Origin: Balneolia bacterium
Lineage (GTDB): Bacteria > Bacteroidota > Rhodothermia > Balneolales > Cyclonatronaceae
NCBI GenBank assembly: GCA_003566395.1
Contig: PXDL01000303.1
Span: forward strand, 1 to 8,526
DNA: 8,526 nt
Reading direction: 5' to 3'
Part shown: piece by piece, positions 1 to 6,283 of the stretch
How the letters are laid out: each line of letters starts with the position of its first letter
Position numbering within the stretch: position 1 is the stretch's first letter
Program-made: the position numbers and the translations under genes
The notes under the pieces: model-generated
Databases searched by the model: none
Told to the model about the DNA's origin: nothing
The model's input: only the letters and a program-made list of their open reading frames with translations

Positions 1-409
1 TCAAAGTACTAAGCAGCCTCTCTAAATTAAAATCGATTACATTTTTTTTCGAATTGGTAAATAATGTTCCAAATTCCTAAATTATTCCTTAGTCAAAATT
101 TACTGTAGAATAGATTTCAGACTTCTTTCCGGCCCGAAATGCCGGATTCCCAGGTTTTAGGTCATATACATTGCACGTTATGATAAACAACGCGAATGCG
201 TAGTCGATATAAACCCCTCGATTTATTAGCTTATTGTAAGTTTAAAAGGTCTGTCATAATTGATAGTTAACAACATACCCAAGCAGCCGCACATTGCGGC
301 AAATTTTATGGAGGCAGCACATGGACATAACATAGTTCGAGATTCCATTCCCTTCCGCGCCAATAGAAAACAACGAAAATTTTAAATTAAAAATTTTTAA
401 TTTAATTAA
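1..409. other. AT-rich gene-free flank
   Basis: No convincing gene is seen on either strand. The first 600 bases are about 35% GC by hand count, clearly lower than the coding parts of the window. Two short GC-rich hairpins stand out. TCCGGC/GCCGGA at 128-133 and 141-146 has a 7-base loop. GCCGCA/TGCGGC at 286-291 and 295-300 has a 3-base loop and is followed by AAATTTTA, so it could be a weak terminator for something upstream. A 25-codon frame starts at ATG 308 and stops at 383-385. It has no recognisable features and I do not call it a gene. TTGTAA (234-239) and CATAAT (255-260) are 15 bases apart and only weakly promoter-like. Confidence 0.5.
382..405. repeat. 24-bp perfect A/T palindrome
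   Basis: Each half is TTAAATTAAAAA and its exact complement, with the centre between 393 and 394. The symmetry breaks at 381/406 (T/T). All bases are A or T, so as RNA it would be a weak hairpin. As DNA it could be a bent or easily melted site, or an A/T-rich element upstream of the candidate promoter beside it. The perfect symmetry is seen directly; any function is inference. Confidence 0.75.
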
Positions 410-422
410 TCTTGTTTATACT
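394..422 (+). promoter_or_regulatory. Candidate promoter upstream of DUF805 gene
   Basis: TATACT at 417-422 matches the -10 consensus at five of six bases. A 17-base spacer upstream lies TTTTTA (394-399), a poor -35 box inside the A/T palindrome. The overlapping TAATCTTG (407-414) resembles the Bacteroidota -7 element TAnnTTTG with one mismatch, but no TTTG sits at the matching -33 place. A start about 6-8 bases after the -10 box would place the RNA 5' end at the hairpin that begins at 426 and give a leader of about 200 bases. This is a weak call, made on context. Confidence 0.25.
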
Positions 423-634
423 ACGGAAGCACCCATAAGGGGGATACTTTAGGTGCTTCATTTACTGAGATCGTTGTCTGTTTATTGGCAGGCAGATTAC
501 CTGCTGTAAAAGGGGAAATTTATACAGGTATATCGAAAATGTATCCAGGAATTGAACACGCAGTTTTGTTTAAATCATCAAACTGCTCTCACATAACTAC
601 ATTTGAAAAACCTAAAGGACTACCGCGCTTATGA
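410..634 (+). pseudogene. Open frame without start, possible gene remnant
   Basis: One frame stays open from just after a TAA at 407-409 to a TGA at 632-634. It reads 74 codons with a protein-like mix (for example GDTLGASFTEIVVCLLAGR near codons 11-29). It has no ATG before 539 and no good alternative start. Its TGA overlaps the ATG of the DUF805 gene as ATGA, the arrangement typical of translationally coupled genes. I do not recognise the protein. It may be the tail of a decayed gene, or a chance frame inside the leader of the next gene. The hairpins in the same stretch favour the leader reading, and the composition favours the remnant. Confidence 0.2.
426..459 (+). promoter_or_regulatory. 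Leader hairpin upstream of DUF805 gene
   Basis: The arms GAAGCACC (426-433) and GGTGCTTC (452-459) pair perfectly over 8 bp. The 18-base loop can add a short inner stem (TAAG with CTTTA, one bulge). Two further hairpins follow in the same leader: GCAGG/CCTGC at 488-492 and 500-504, and GCAGTTT/AAACTGC at 560-566 and 580-586. There is no U-run after the first, so it is not a standard terminator. It matches no riboswitch motif I know. Its role is unknown. Confidence 0.4.
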
Positions 635-1047
635 AAAACTCAAACTCACACTTCTTTTCACTTTCCGGCCGGCTCGACCGCCAAAGTTATACCCGTCGCT
701 ACATTACCATTCTCGTACTCACCATCTGTATTGTGGGGCACATACTTCTTACCGGTATGCAACATGCACCGTCGATAGAGGCTCTTGTAGCTATGATCGG
801 TACCATTTGGCTTATTTTCCACTTTTCACTGTGGGTTCAGGCCGTAAAACGCCTGCACGATCAGGGTAAAGAGGGAACGATGGCACTGCTTGTATTTATA
901 CCTGTAGCCGGACTCATTTACGCTCTTGTTCTGGCATTTATTAAAGGTATGGATACGGCCAACCAGTTCGGAGACATTCCCGATACCGACGTTATCCGCC
1001 TCGAACCCCTTGAAATCCAGGAATCCCACACTATTGCCGTCCGGTAG
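631..1047 (+). CDS. DUF805 family inner-membrane protein
   Basis: The 138-residue product is a small membrane protein of the DUF805 (YhaH-like) family, whose function is not established. Family marks are visible in order: FFSLSGRLDR at 8-17, a hydrophobic segment at about 24-42, a second at about 52-70, the RLHDQGKEG signature at 74-82 directly after it, a third at about 84-104, and GMDTANQFGDIP at 106-117, matching the usual G-x-x-x-N-x-[FY]-G-x-x-P ending. The length is normal. A further 21-residue polar tail follows. The ATG at 631 fits the family N-terminus. AAAGGA at 614-619 could be a ribosome site, though 11 bases away is long. The gene stands alone, faces the DUF3820 gene tail to tail, and has a hairpin-rich leader and trailer. 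Family assignment is firm; function is unknown. Confidence 0.9.
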   Translation: MKNSNSHFFSLSGRLDRQSYTRRYITILVLTICIVGHILLTGMQHAPSIEALVAMIGTIWLIFHFSLWVQAVKRLHDQGKEGTMALLVFIPVAGLIYALVLAFIKGMDTANQFGDIPDTDVIRLEPLEIQESHTIAVR

Positions 1048-1196
1048 CAGCTTATCTTGCTAATCAAGCTGTGGTTTTCGCCATTGGCGCGAAGATAGAC
1101 CGGAGCATTCGGGATATTCCCGAGACAAAAATGCAGACCTTGAATTTGAGTACCGCCTAAGGATAGGCACTCAGGTTCAGGGACTGCTTTTTTTTT
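1046..1196 (+). ncRNA. Possible structured RNA or long structured 3' UTR
   Basis: This is non-coding sequence between two convergent genes that folds by eye into a chain of hairpins closed by its own ends. AGCAG (1046-1050) can pair with CTGCT (1184-1188). Inside are CAGCTT/AAGCTG (1048-1053, 1066-1071) or, as an alternative, TTATCTT/AAGATAG (1052-1058, 1092-1098). CGCC/GGCG follows (1079-1082, 1086-1089), then GCATTCGGG pairing with CCCG and AATGC (1105-1113, 1119-1122, 1130-1134), then the bulged hairpin at 1138-1181. Nine Ts end it. It matches no RNA family I can name: I see no SRP RNA loop and no RNase P or tmRNA signature. It could be a free RNA, an RNA cut from the DUF805 transcript, or only a complex terminator. 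Confidence 0.3.
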
Positions 1197-1208
1197 GTCC
1201 AAAAAAAA
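1138..1208 (+). terminator. Terminator of DUF805 gene, maybe bidirectional
   Basis: A long bulged hairpin is built from CCT+GAA (1138-1144, one extra T), GAGT (1148-1151) and GCCTA (1155-1159). These pair with TAGGC (1164-1168), ACTC (1169-1172), TTC (1176-1178) and AGG (1179-1181), about 15 bp in all. Six bases later come nine Ts (1188-1196). These are followed by GTCC and eight As (1201-1208), which read as a U-run on the other strand just after the stop of the DUF3820 gene. The site may therefore serve both convergent genes, but I see no good stem just before the A-run for the minus strand. Confidence 0.45.
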
Positions 1209-1217
1209 CTACCCGCT

Positions 1218-1445
1218 TTACTTTCTGTAATCTCTGATAATCGGTTTAATCAGACGATCAAGTCCGTTAGTTTTGATTTCGTACATTGTTGAGAGCTGCT
1301 GCCCAAGTTTTCCTGCCGGAAACCCCTCTCGTTCAAACCACTCGAGGTAATGCACCGGCAACTCGGTTATATAGCTGTTTTCATATCTTCCAAACGGCAT
1401 TCTGGCATTCACCAGCTCAATCATAAATTGCGGATCAGGCTCCAT
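1218..1445 (-). CDS. DUF3820 family protein
   Basis: The 75-residue protein matches the DUF3820 family (Pfam also names it a putative quorum-sensing-regulated virulence factor; the true role is unknown). The typical core is nearly complete: MPFGRY at 16-21, LPVHYLEWF at 29-37, EGFPAGKLGQQL at 40-51, YEIKTNGL at 55-62, then a short basic tail. Family members are about this size, so the gene is probably whole. It has no signal peptide or membrane segment, so it is likely cytoplasmic. The ATG at 1443-1445 gives the usual short lead before the core; no clear ribosome site is seen. It is divergent from the NTF2-like gene and convergent with the DUF805 gene, so it is probably transcribed alone. Family assignment is firm; biochemical function is not known. 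Confidence 0.88.
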   Translation of the reverse strand: MEPDPQFMIELVNARMPFGRYENSYITELPVHYLEWFEREGFPAGKLGQQLSTMYEIKTNGLDRLIKPIIRDYRK

Positions 1446-1548
1446 TTTACTTCGTGTAATTTGTATGTAAGGTGATCTTTCTTTAAAGTATATGCAGTTC
1501 GAAACTCAGCCCGTTTACCGGGATAAACTTAACCAAAAAAATACAGCT

Positions 1549-2025
1549 ATGATTACCAAAGATGATGTTCTGCAAGCTCAGAAAGCCTGGGGCGCTGCTA
1601 TTGTTGAAATCGGGAGTTTAAAGAACGAAGCCCGCCATGTACTCGAAAAGCGCGTGGATGCTCTGCTCGACCAGCTCTATGCTTTTGATGAAGGCCCGGT
1701 CTTATTCAAACCCACCCGCGCTACGCAGGTCCCTTTCCGCCCCGACAAAGTTTCGGCTACATCCTACTTTATAGGCGGAAATGAAGCATTTCCGGAAGAC
1801 GACGGATTTGCCCTTCAGCCATGGACGGCCGTGCGATTCGATAATAATCAGATTATTACCGAAGGAAACATCGCCTATGCGATGGGGGAATACTATTTCA
1901 CCGACACGATCGGACAGGAGAAAAAAGTGGAGTACACCTTTGGCTATCGAAAAAATGAACAAAATGCCGTGAAGATCAAGCTGCACCACTCTTCCGTGCC
2001 GTTTGCACCAACCCTCGGCACCTGA
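1549..2025 (+). CDS. Small NTF2/SnoaL-like protein of unknown function
   Basis: The 158-residue soluble protein is conserved in character but has no proven role. It opens with an amphipathic helix region (ITKDDVLQAQKAWGAAIVEIG, about 2-22), then a second helix to about 44. A strand-rich part follows, with GPVLFKPT (49-56), YFIGGNEAFPEDDGFAL (73-89), AYAMGEYYFTD (109-119), VEYTFGY (127-133) and KIKLHHSSVPF (142-152). This helix-then-sheet order fits an NTF2/SnoaL-like cone fold like the CaMKII association domain. From memory, similar proteins are often labelled phosphoribosyl-AMP cyclohydrolase. That name does not fit here, since the protein has no cysteine and HisI needs zinc-binding cysteines. 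I chose ATG 1549 because the family-like N-terminus starts there. ATG 1492 in the same frame would add 19 unremarkable residues. The gene ends in its own terminator, so it is likely monocistronic. Confidence 0.75.
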   Translation: MITKDDVLQAQKAWGAAIVEIGSLKNEARHVLEKRVDALLDQLYAFDEGPVLFKPTRATQVPFRPDKVSATSYFIGGNEAFPEDDGFALQPWTAVRFDNNQIITEGNIAYAMGEYYFTDTIGQEKKVEYTFGYRKNEQNAVKIKLHHSSVPFAPTLGT

Positions 2026-2034
2026 TTTCTTAAC

Positions 2035-2080
2035 GAAGACTTTGTAAAACCCCGGGGTTGATCAAAGTCTTCCTCTTTTA
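2035..2080 (+). terminator. Strong terminator with nested palindrome
   Basis: GAAGACTTTG (2035-2044) pairs perfectly with CAAAGTCTTC (2063-2072). Inside lies a 12-base perfect palindrome, AACCCCGGGGTT (2048-2059), separated from the outer stem by a symmetric 3x3 mismatch. The U-rich stretch CTCTTTTAATT follows at once. It begins 9 bases after the stop codon of the NTF2-like gene. The symmetric stem could also work on the other strand, but it has no U-run there. Confidence 0.8.
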
Positions 2081-2138
2081 ATTCGGCCGCCGGTCGTCAT
2101 CCCATTATCTTCCGACTATTCAACCAAACTGACAATCT

Positions 2139-4136
2139 GTGAATCAACAAAAGGTAGAAGAAGGAACCCTGCTGTGGGAACCTAATGCACAGCAGAAAGA
2201 AAACTCCAATCTGTACGCCTATATATCGTGGCTGGGGAAAGAGTACGGACTTCACTTTTCCGGCTATGACGAACTCTGGAAGTGGTCGGTAACCGAAACC
2301 GAAGCCTTTTGGGAATCCTTGTGGCACTATTTTGATATTCGTCCTTCCGAGCCTTATTCACAGGTTCTGGCCGGGCCGGAGATGCCGGGTGCAAAATGGT
2401 TTGAGGGAAGCAGCCTCAACTTTGCCGAGTATCTCTTCAGACAGGAATCACCGGAAACGCCGGCCGTGATTTTTCGGTCCGAAACAACACCGTCCACCGA
2501 AATTTCGTGGGATTCACTCCGCCGGAGTGTGGCTTGTCTGAGTGCTCATTTTCGGGATGCAGGCGTAAAACCCGGCGATCGAATTGCAGCCTACCTGCCC
2601 AATAGTCCCCACGCTGTTATCGGCATGCTTGCCGCCGCGTCGGTCGGTGCTATCTGGTCGAGCTGTTCCCCGGATTTCGGCTCAGACAGCGTCATTGACC
2701 GGTTTGCCCAAATTGAACCGACTATCCTAATAGCTATAAACGGATATCAGTACAACGGTAAAGCGTTCGACAGAAGCCCGCAGCTCAAACGTATGAGTGA
2801 AGCCCTTCCCGGCCTGAAGGAAGTCATTCACATACCGTATCTGGAATCCGGACCCGAGCATCCTACCGAAATAACAGTACCGGTATATCAGTGGGATGAG
2901 ATTATGAAGCAAGAACCCGGTCTTCTTACTTTTGAGTCCGTTCCTTTTGATCACCCGCTGTGGGTGTTGTATTCTTCCGGCACCACGGGGCTGCCCAAAC
3001 CAATTGTTCATGGTCATGGCGGCATGCTGCTGGAGCACCTCAAATACATGGAATTCCATGCAGATGTAAAGCCCGGCGACCGCTTCTTCTGGTTTTCAAC
3101 AACGGGCTGGATGATGTGGAATGTCGTATTGGCTTCGCTGCTTCGCGGCGCAACTGCCGTACTCTATGACGGCAGCCCGGCCTACCCGAAACCGGATGTG
3201 CTCTGGGATTACGCAGCCGACGCCCGCATGACCACCTTCGGTTCAAGCGCTACCTATCTTATGAGCTGCCTGAAACAGCAGATGAAACCGGCCGAGAAAT
3301 TCGACCTCAGCCGCCTGCGTTCCGTGGGTTCCACGGGCTCTCCCCTTCCTCCCGAAGGATTTAACTGGGTATATGAGCATGTAGGCCGCCATATTTTACT
3401 CAACTCCACCAGCGGCGGCACCGATATTTGCAGCAGCTTTGTGGGCGGAAATCCTGTTCTTCCGGTTTATGCCGGAGAAATCCAGTGCAGACTACTGGGT
3501 TCCTGTGTGGAATCCTGGAATGAATCGGGCGAGGCGGTTACGGACGAGGTCGGCGAGATGGTTATCACAAAGCCCATGCCCTGCATGCCAGTTTTTTTCT
3601 GGGGTGACGACAACATGACCCGGTACAGGGATAGCTACTTTTCGATGTTTCCGGGAGTCTGGCGCCACGGAGATTGGCTTAAAGTGACCCGACGCGGAAC
3701 ATGCGTAATCTACGGCAGATCAGACGCGACCCTCAATAAAATGGGGGTACGCATCGGCACGGCCGAAATTTACAGAGCCGTAGAGCTTGAAAAACGAATC
3801 AAAGACAGCCTTGTGGTGAGTATCGAAAAAGAGGACGGAAACTGGTATATGCCGCTTTTTGTGGTGATTGATGAAGGAGACAAAGTAGATGACGCCTTGC
3901 GTAAGACGGTAGCCACTGCCATAAGGGAGCGAATCGCCCCGCGCTTTGTTCCCGATGAAATCATACAGGTGAATGAAATTCCCTACACGCTGAGCGGTAA
4001 AAAAATGGAACGGCCTGTGAAACGTATTTTGGAAGGCGTGCCACCAAACAAAGCCGCCAGCCTCGACTCCATGAAAAACCCTGATACACTCAAGGTTTTC
4101 ACCGATTTTTATCAAACACGCATCGCCGCAGATTAA
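2139..4136 (+). CDS. Acetoacetyl-CoA synthetase (acetoacetate--CoA ligase)
   Basis: This cytoplasmic adenylating enzyme turns acetoacetate, ATP and CoA into acetoacetyl-CoA, AMP and PPi. It links ketone bodies, leucine breakdown or polyhydroxybutyrate turnover to central carbon flow. The 665-residue length is normal for the family. The N-terminal ACS-type cap includes LLWEPN (11-16) and LWKWSV. The ATP-binding loop YSSGTTGLPKP starts at Y278. SGGTDICSSFVGGNP from S425, leading into LPVYAGEIQ, is characteristic of acetoacetyl-CoA rather than acetyl-CoA synthetases. YGRSDATLN starts at Y525, and SGKKME (619-624) supplies the catalytic lysine, K621. The GTG start at 2139 is close to forced: a TGA in frame at 2130-2132 blocks anything upstream, and the next starts would remove the conserved N-terminus. 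No ribosome site is clear. The gene follows a strong terminator, so it should have its own promoter, and its stop overlaps that of recN. Usual symbols are acsA or aacS, left open here. Confidence 0.95.
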   Translation: MNQQKVEEGTLLWEPNAQQKENSNLYAYISWLGKEYGLHFSGYDELWKWSVTETEAFWESLWHYFDIRPSEPYSQVLAGPEMPGAKWFEGSSLNFAEYLFRQESPETPAVIFRSETTPSTEISWDSLRRSVACLSAHFRDAGVKPGDRIAAYLPNSPHAVIGMLAAASVGAIWSSCSPDFGSDSVIDRFAQIEPTILIAINGYQYNGKAFDRSPQLKRMSEALPGLKEVIHIPYLESGPEHPTEITVPVYQWDEIMKQEPGLLTFESVPFDHPLWVLYSSGTTGLPKPIVHGHGGMLLEHLKYMEFHADVKPGDRFFWFSTTGWMMWNVVLASLLRGATAVLYDGSPAYPKPDVLWDYAADARMTTFGSSATYLMSCLKQQMKPAEKFDLSRLRSVGSTGSPLPPEGFNWVYEHVGRHILLNSTSGGTDICSSFVGGNPVLPVYAGEIQCRLLGSCVESWNESGEAVTDEVGEMVITKPMPCMPVFFWGDDNMTRYRDSYFSMFPGVWRHGDWLKVTRRGTCVIYGRSDATLNKMGVRIGTAEIYRAVELEKRIKDSLVVSIEKEDGNWYMPLFVVIDEGDKVDDALRKTVATAIRERIAPRFVPDEIIQVNEIPYTLSGKKMERPVKRILEGVPPNKAASLDSMKNPDTLKVFTDFYQTRIAAD

Positions 4137-5839
4137 ACCGTATCGGGCACGCTTTCCACCAGTTCGCGGGCGCTATCGAGGGCGGCATTCGTAACCGACG
4201 AGCCGCTCATCAGTTTTGCCACTTCCCGGATGTGTTGCTCGCGATCGAGTTTCTCGATGCGCGTTACCGTGCGTCCTCCACTCTCTTTTTTCTGTACCAC
4301 GAAATGGGTGTGCCCCATCGCAGCAATTTGCGGAAGATGGGTGATGGAAATAATCTGGCAATGACCGGCCAGTTCCCGCATGGTCCGGCCTACCTGCAGA
4401 GCAATCGGGCCGCTGATTCCGGTATCGATTTCATCAAAAATCATAACCGGAAGCTGCTGTTCCCTGGCCAGAATGGATTTGAGAGCCAGCATCACCCTGC
4501 TCATTTCACCGCCGGAAGCCGTGCGGGAGAGAGGTTTGGGATCTTCCCCTTTATTGGTGGAAATACGAAATTGAACCTCGTCCGGTCCGTCGTTCAAACA
4601 GCCCACGCGCAGCCCGTCGGCCTCAATCCAGCCGTTATCGTCATGCCGCCAGTTAACTTCAACGCAGAACCGGGCATGAGTGAAGCCGAGCCGCATCAAC
4701 TCCTTTTCGATGGCCGCCGAGAGTTTTTCACCCTCCTGAATGCGGGCATGGTGCAGTCCCAGGGCAGCGTCCGACAGCTTCTTCAGGGCTTCGGATATTT
4801 GTTTGTCTTTTTTCTCAAGTTCGAGATCAAAATTATCGGCCAGCCCCAGCATCTCACCGAGATCCTGCTGATGGGCAATAAGATCCTCGGCATTTTTACC
4901 ATATTTTTTTTCGAGACGGCGAAGTTCCGCCTGACGCTGACGCAGTTTTTCGAGCTGAACCGGATTAAACTCAATCTGATTCCGGTAGTGCTCGGTAAAC
5001 CGGATAAGCTCTTCCACGCTGATGCGCGCCGTATCCAGCTCCTGAGTGTAGGACTCAAATTCAGGTTCGAGGCGAACGAGTTCAGCCAGGGACTGCTGCA
5101 TCACCCTTAATAAATCCAGGGCGTTTACCTCCGCCTCGCGCCCCGACTCAATAATGCGCGAGGCCGTTTCATTCAGCACCTCGCTGCTGTCCAGAAGGCG
5201 GATATCCCGCTGCAGTTCTTCGGCCTCGCCTTCTTTCAAGCCGGCCGTTTTTAATTCATTGTACTGAAAACGATAGAGTTCCTGCTTTTCCCGCAGTTCC
5301 CGCTCGCGCCTCCGGAGGCTGTTTTTTTCCTGATGAAGCCGGTTTACCTCCTGCCACGCTTGCTGATAGGCGTGTAGGTTCGGTTCCACACGCGGCCGTT
5401 CATCAATTACTTCCCGGTGATGTTCTTCACGAAGCAACAGCTGATGATCGTGCTGTCCGTGCAGGTCAACCAGCCGCTGCCCCACGCTGCGCAGGACCGT
5501 AAGCTGCACGGGAGTATCGTTAATAAACGCCCGGCTGCCGGACTGCCGGACCTCACGCCTTAGAATTACCTCGGTTCCGGGTTCCACTTCATGTTCACGG
5601 AGCAGCGAAAGAAGTTTGTCGTCGGTGCCGGTTTTCAGGATAACCTCGGCAACCGCCTTCGCAGCGCCCTGACGGATGGAATCGGTTTGGGCACGTTCCC
5701 CCAACAAAATATTAAGCGCGCCTATTATAATTGACTTCCCCGCTCCGGTTTCTCCGGTCATAATGTTAAGGCCGGGCTCGAAGCCGGTTTCTATCTCATC
5801 AATAAGGGCGAAATCCTTTATATATAATGATGTGATCAC
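4133..5839 (-). CDS. recN: DNA repair protein RecN
   Basis: RecN is an SMC-like ABC ATPase that gathers at DNA double-strand breaks and helps recombinational repair. At 568 residues it is full length (the family is about 550-580). The N-terminal half-ATPase has SLYIKDFALID near the start, Walker A GETGAGKS at 29-36 and the RecN motif DLHGQHDHQ at about 125-133. A charged helical coiled-coil region with many E, R, K and Q residues covers about 150-380. The C-terminal half-ATPase has the ABC signature SGGEMS (442-447), Walker B VMIFDE with D469 and E470, and the switch histidine H501 in SITHLPQ. All key residues are present. The start is GTG at 5837-5839, giving the usual M-[IL]-T-S-L-x-I-K family opening; no Shine-Dalgarno sequence is seen. 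It is convergent with the acetoacetyl-CoA synthetase gene and divergent from lon. I find no E. coli-type or Bacillus-type LexA box upstream. Confidence 0.97.
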   Translation of the reverse strand: MITSLYIKDFALIDEIETGFEPGLNIMTGETGAGKSIIIGALNILLGERAQTDSIRQGAAKAVAEVILKTGTDDKLLSLLREHEVEPGTEVILRREVRQSGSRAFINDTPVQLTVLRSVGQRLVDLHGQHDHQLLLREEHHREVIDERPRVEPNLHAYQQAWQEVNRLHQEKNSLRRRERELREKQELYRFQYNELKTAGLKEGEAEELQRDIRLLDSSEVLNETASRIIESGREAEVNALDLLRVMQQSLAELVRLEPEFESYTQELDTARISVEELIRFTEHYRNQIEFNPVQLEKLRQRQAELRRLEKKYGKNAEDLIAHQQDLGEMLGLADNFDLELEKKDKQISEALKKLSDAALGLHHARIQEGEKLSAAIEKELMRLGFTHARFCVEVNWRHDDNGWIEADGLRVGCLNDGPDEVQFRISTNKGEDPKPLSRTASGGEMSRVMLALKSILAREQQLPVMIFDEIDTGISGPIALQVGRTMRELAGHCQIISITHLPQIAAMGHTHFVVQKKESGGRTVTRIEKLDREQHIREVAKLMSGSSVTNAALDSARELVESVPDTV

Positions 5840-5992
5840 GTCGGGTTTTTCACTTTTGTTGACAGTATTGAAATTTCATAACCACGTTTCGGGCGGTCAC
5901 AGGCTCCTCTGCGGAGATGTGGAGCAAGGTAACAATAAAGCGACAGAATGTGCAGCTTACCGGAAGGGCTTCATCACAAAAAAGGAACTTAT

Positions 5993-6017
5993 GAATTTTG
6001 AATGGCGAATTGTGAAT
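5993..6017. repeat. Two 11-bp direct repeats
   Basis: GAATTTTGAAT (5993-6003) and GAATTGTGAAT (6007-6017) differ at one base and are spaced 14 bases start to start. I recall similar GAATT-rich, imperfectly repeated stretches between genes in Bacteroidota genomes, so this may be a member of a dispersed intergenic motif. That is recollection, not a search result. It could also be a regulator site for recN or lon. Confidence 0.45.
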
Positions 6018-6070
6018 TATCTTAAGACCAATATAAATGATGTGACAATCTCCTGATAGCTTGATGTAAA

Positions 6071-6100
6071 GAACCAAATCCAGCCGGCGGTTTTTGGTTT
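6071..6100. other. Hairpin between recN and lon
   Basis: AACCAAA (6072-6078) pairs with TTTGGTT (6093-6099), with a G-T pair outside and CC/GG inside around GCCGGC. On the plus strand the 3' arm lies in a T-rich stretch (TTTTTGGTTTCCTTT), giving a terminator-like look. No gene that would need a terminator lies before it on either strand. It could end an unseen small transcript or attenuate the lon leader. Confidence 0.3.
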
Positions 6101-6163
6101 CCTTTCGTCCGCACAAAAGGAAAAAGGAGTTTATTTCGACATCGGAATTACGAGACCTTTTTT

Positions 6164-6227
6164 GCCTGAGCCTCTACCCGTTCATTGTTCAAATTGGAAA
6201 TATGCGAAAACTTCTTTCAGGCTCGGC
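6164..6227. other. Long-range bulged dyad in lon upstream region
   Basis: GCC (6164-6166) and GAGCCT (6168-6173) can pair with AGGCTC (6219-6224) and GGC (6225-6227). This makes 9 bp with one bulged T around a 45-base loop. If the lon transcript starts upstream of 6164 this would be a leader fold about 125 bases before the start codon. With such a long loop, chance is a real alternative. Confidence 0.25.
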
Positions 6228-6283
6228 GTCAAGTTTATACATCGGGGGTGAAATGAACAGACTGAATCCCTTATATTAAAAAA

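Noticed and set aside
330..360. T-arm-like TTCGAGATTCC suggesting a tRNA
   Set aside because: The flanking bases do not pair as a T stem and no acceptor or anticodon arms could be built.
603..869. 88-codon plus-strand frame overlapping the DUF805 gene
   Set aside because: It is a shifted frame over the clear DUF805 gene; its product has no membrane pattern or recognisable motif.
1549..2025. Phosphoribosyl-AMP cyclohydrolase (HisI) as the product
   Set aside because: There is no cysteine and no HisI active-site motif in the protein.
4232..5110. 292-codon open frame on the plus strand inside recN
   Set aside because: It lies wholly antisense to recN, whose motifs and full length are certain. 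The product has no family marks, so it is a mirror of the recN codons.
5840..5960. LexA (SOS) box upstream of recN
   Set aside because: No CTG-N10-CAG or GAAC-N4-GTTC site was found. Other lineages use different boxes, so SOS control itself is not excluded.
5676..6116. Overlapping frames on both strands at the recN start and upstream (5676-6056 plus, 5850-6116 minus)
   Set aside because: Their products show no domain, no reasonable start site and odd composition. Part of one is simply the GAATT repeats translated.
6094..6279. 61-codon plus-strand frame before lon
   Set aside because: It starts with TTG inside a hairpin arm, has no ribosome site and shows no protein-family features.
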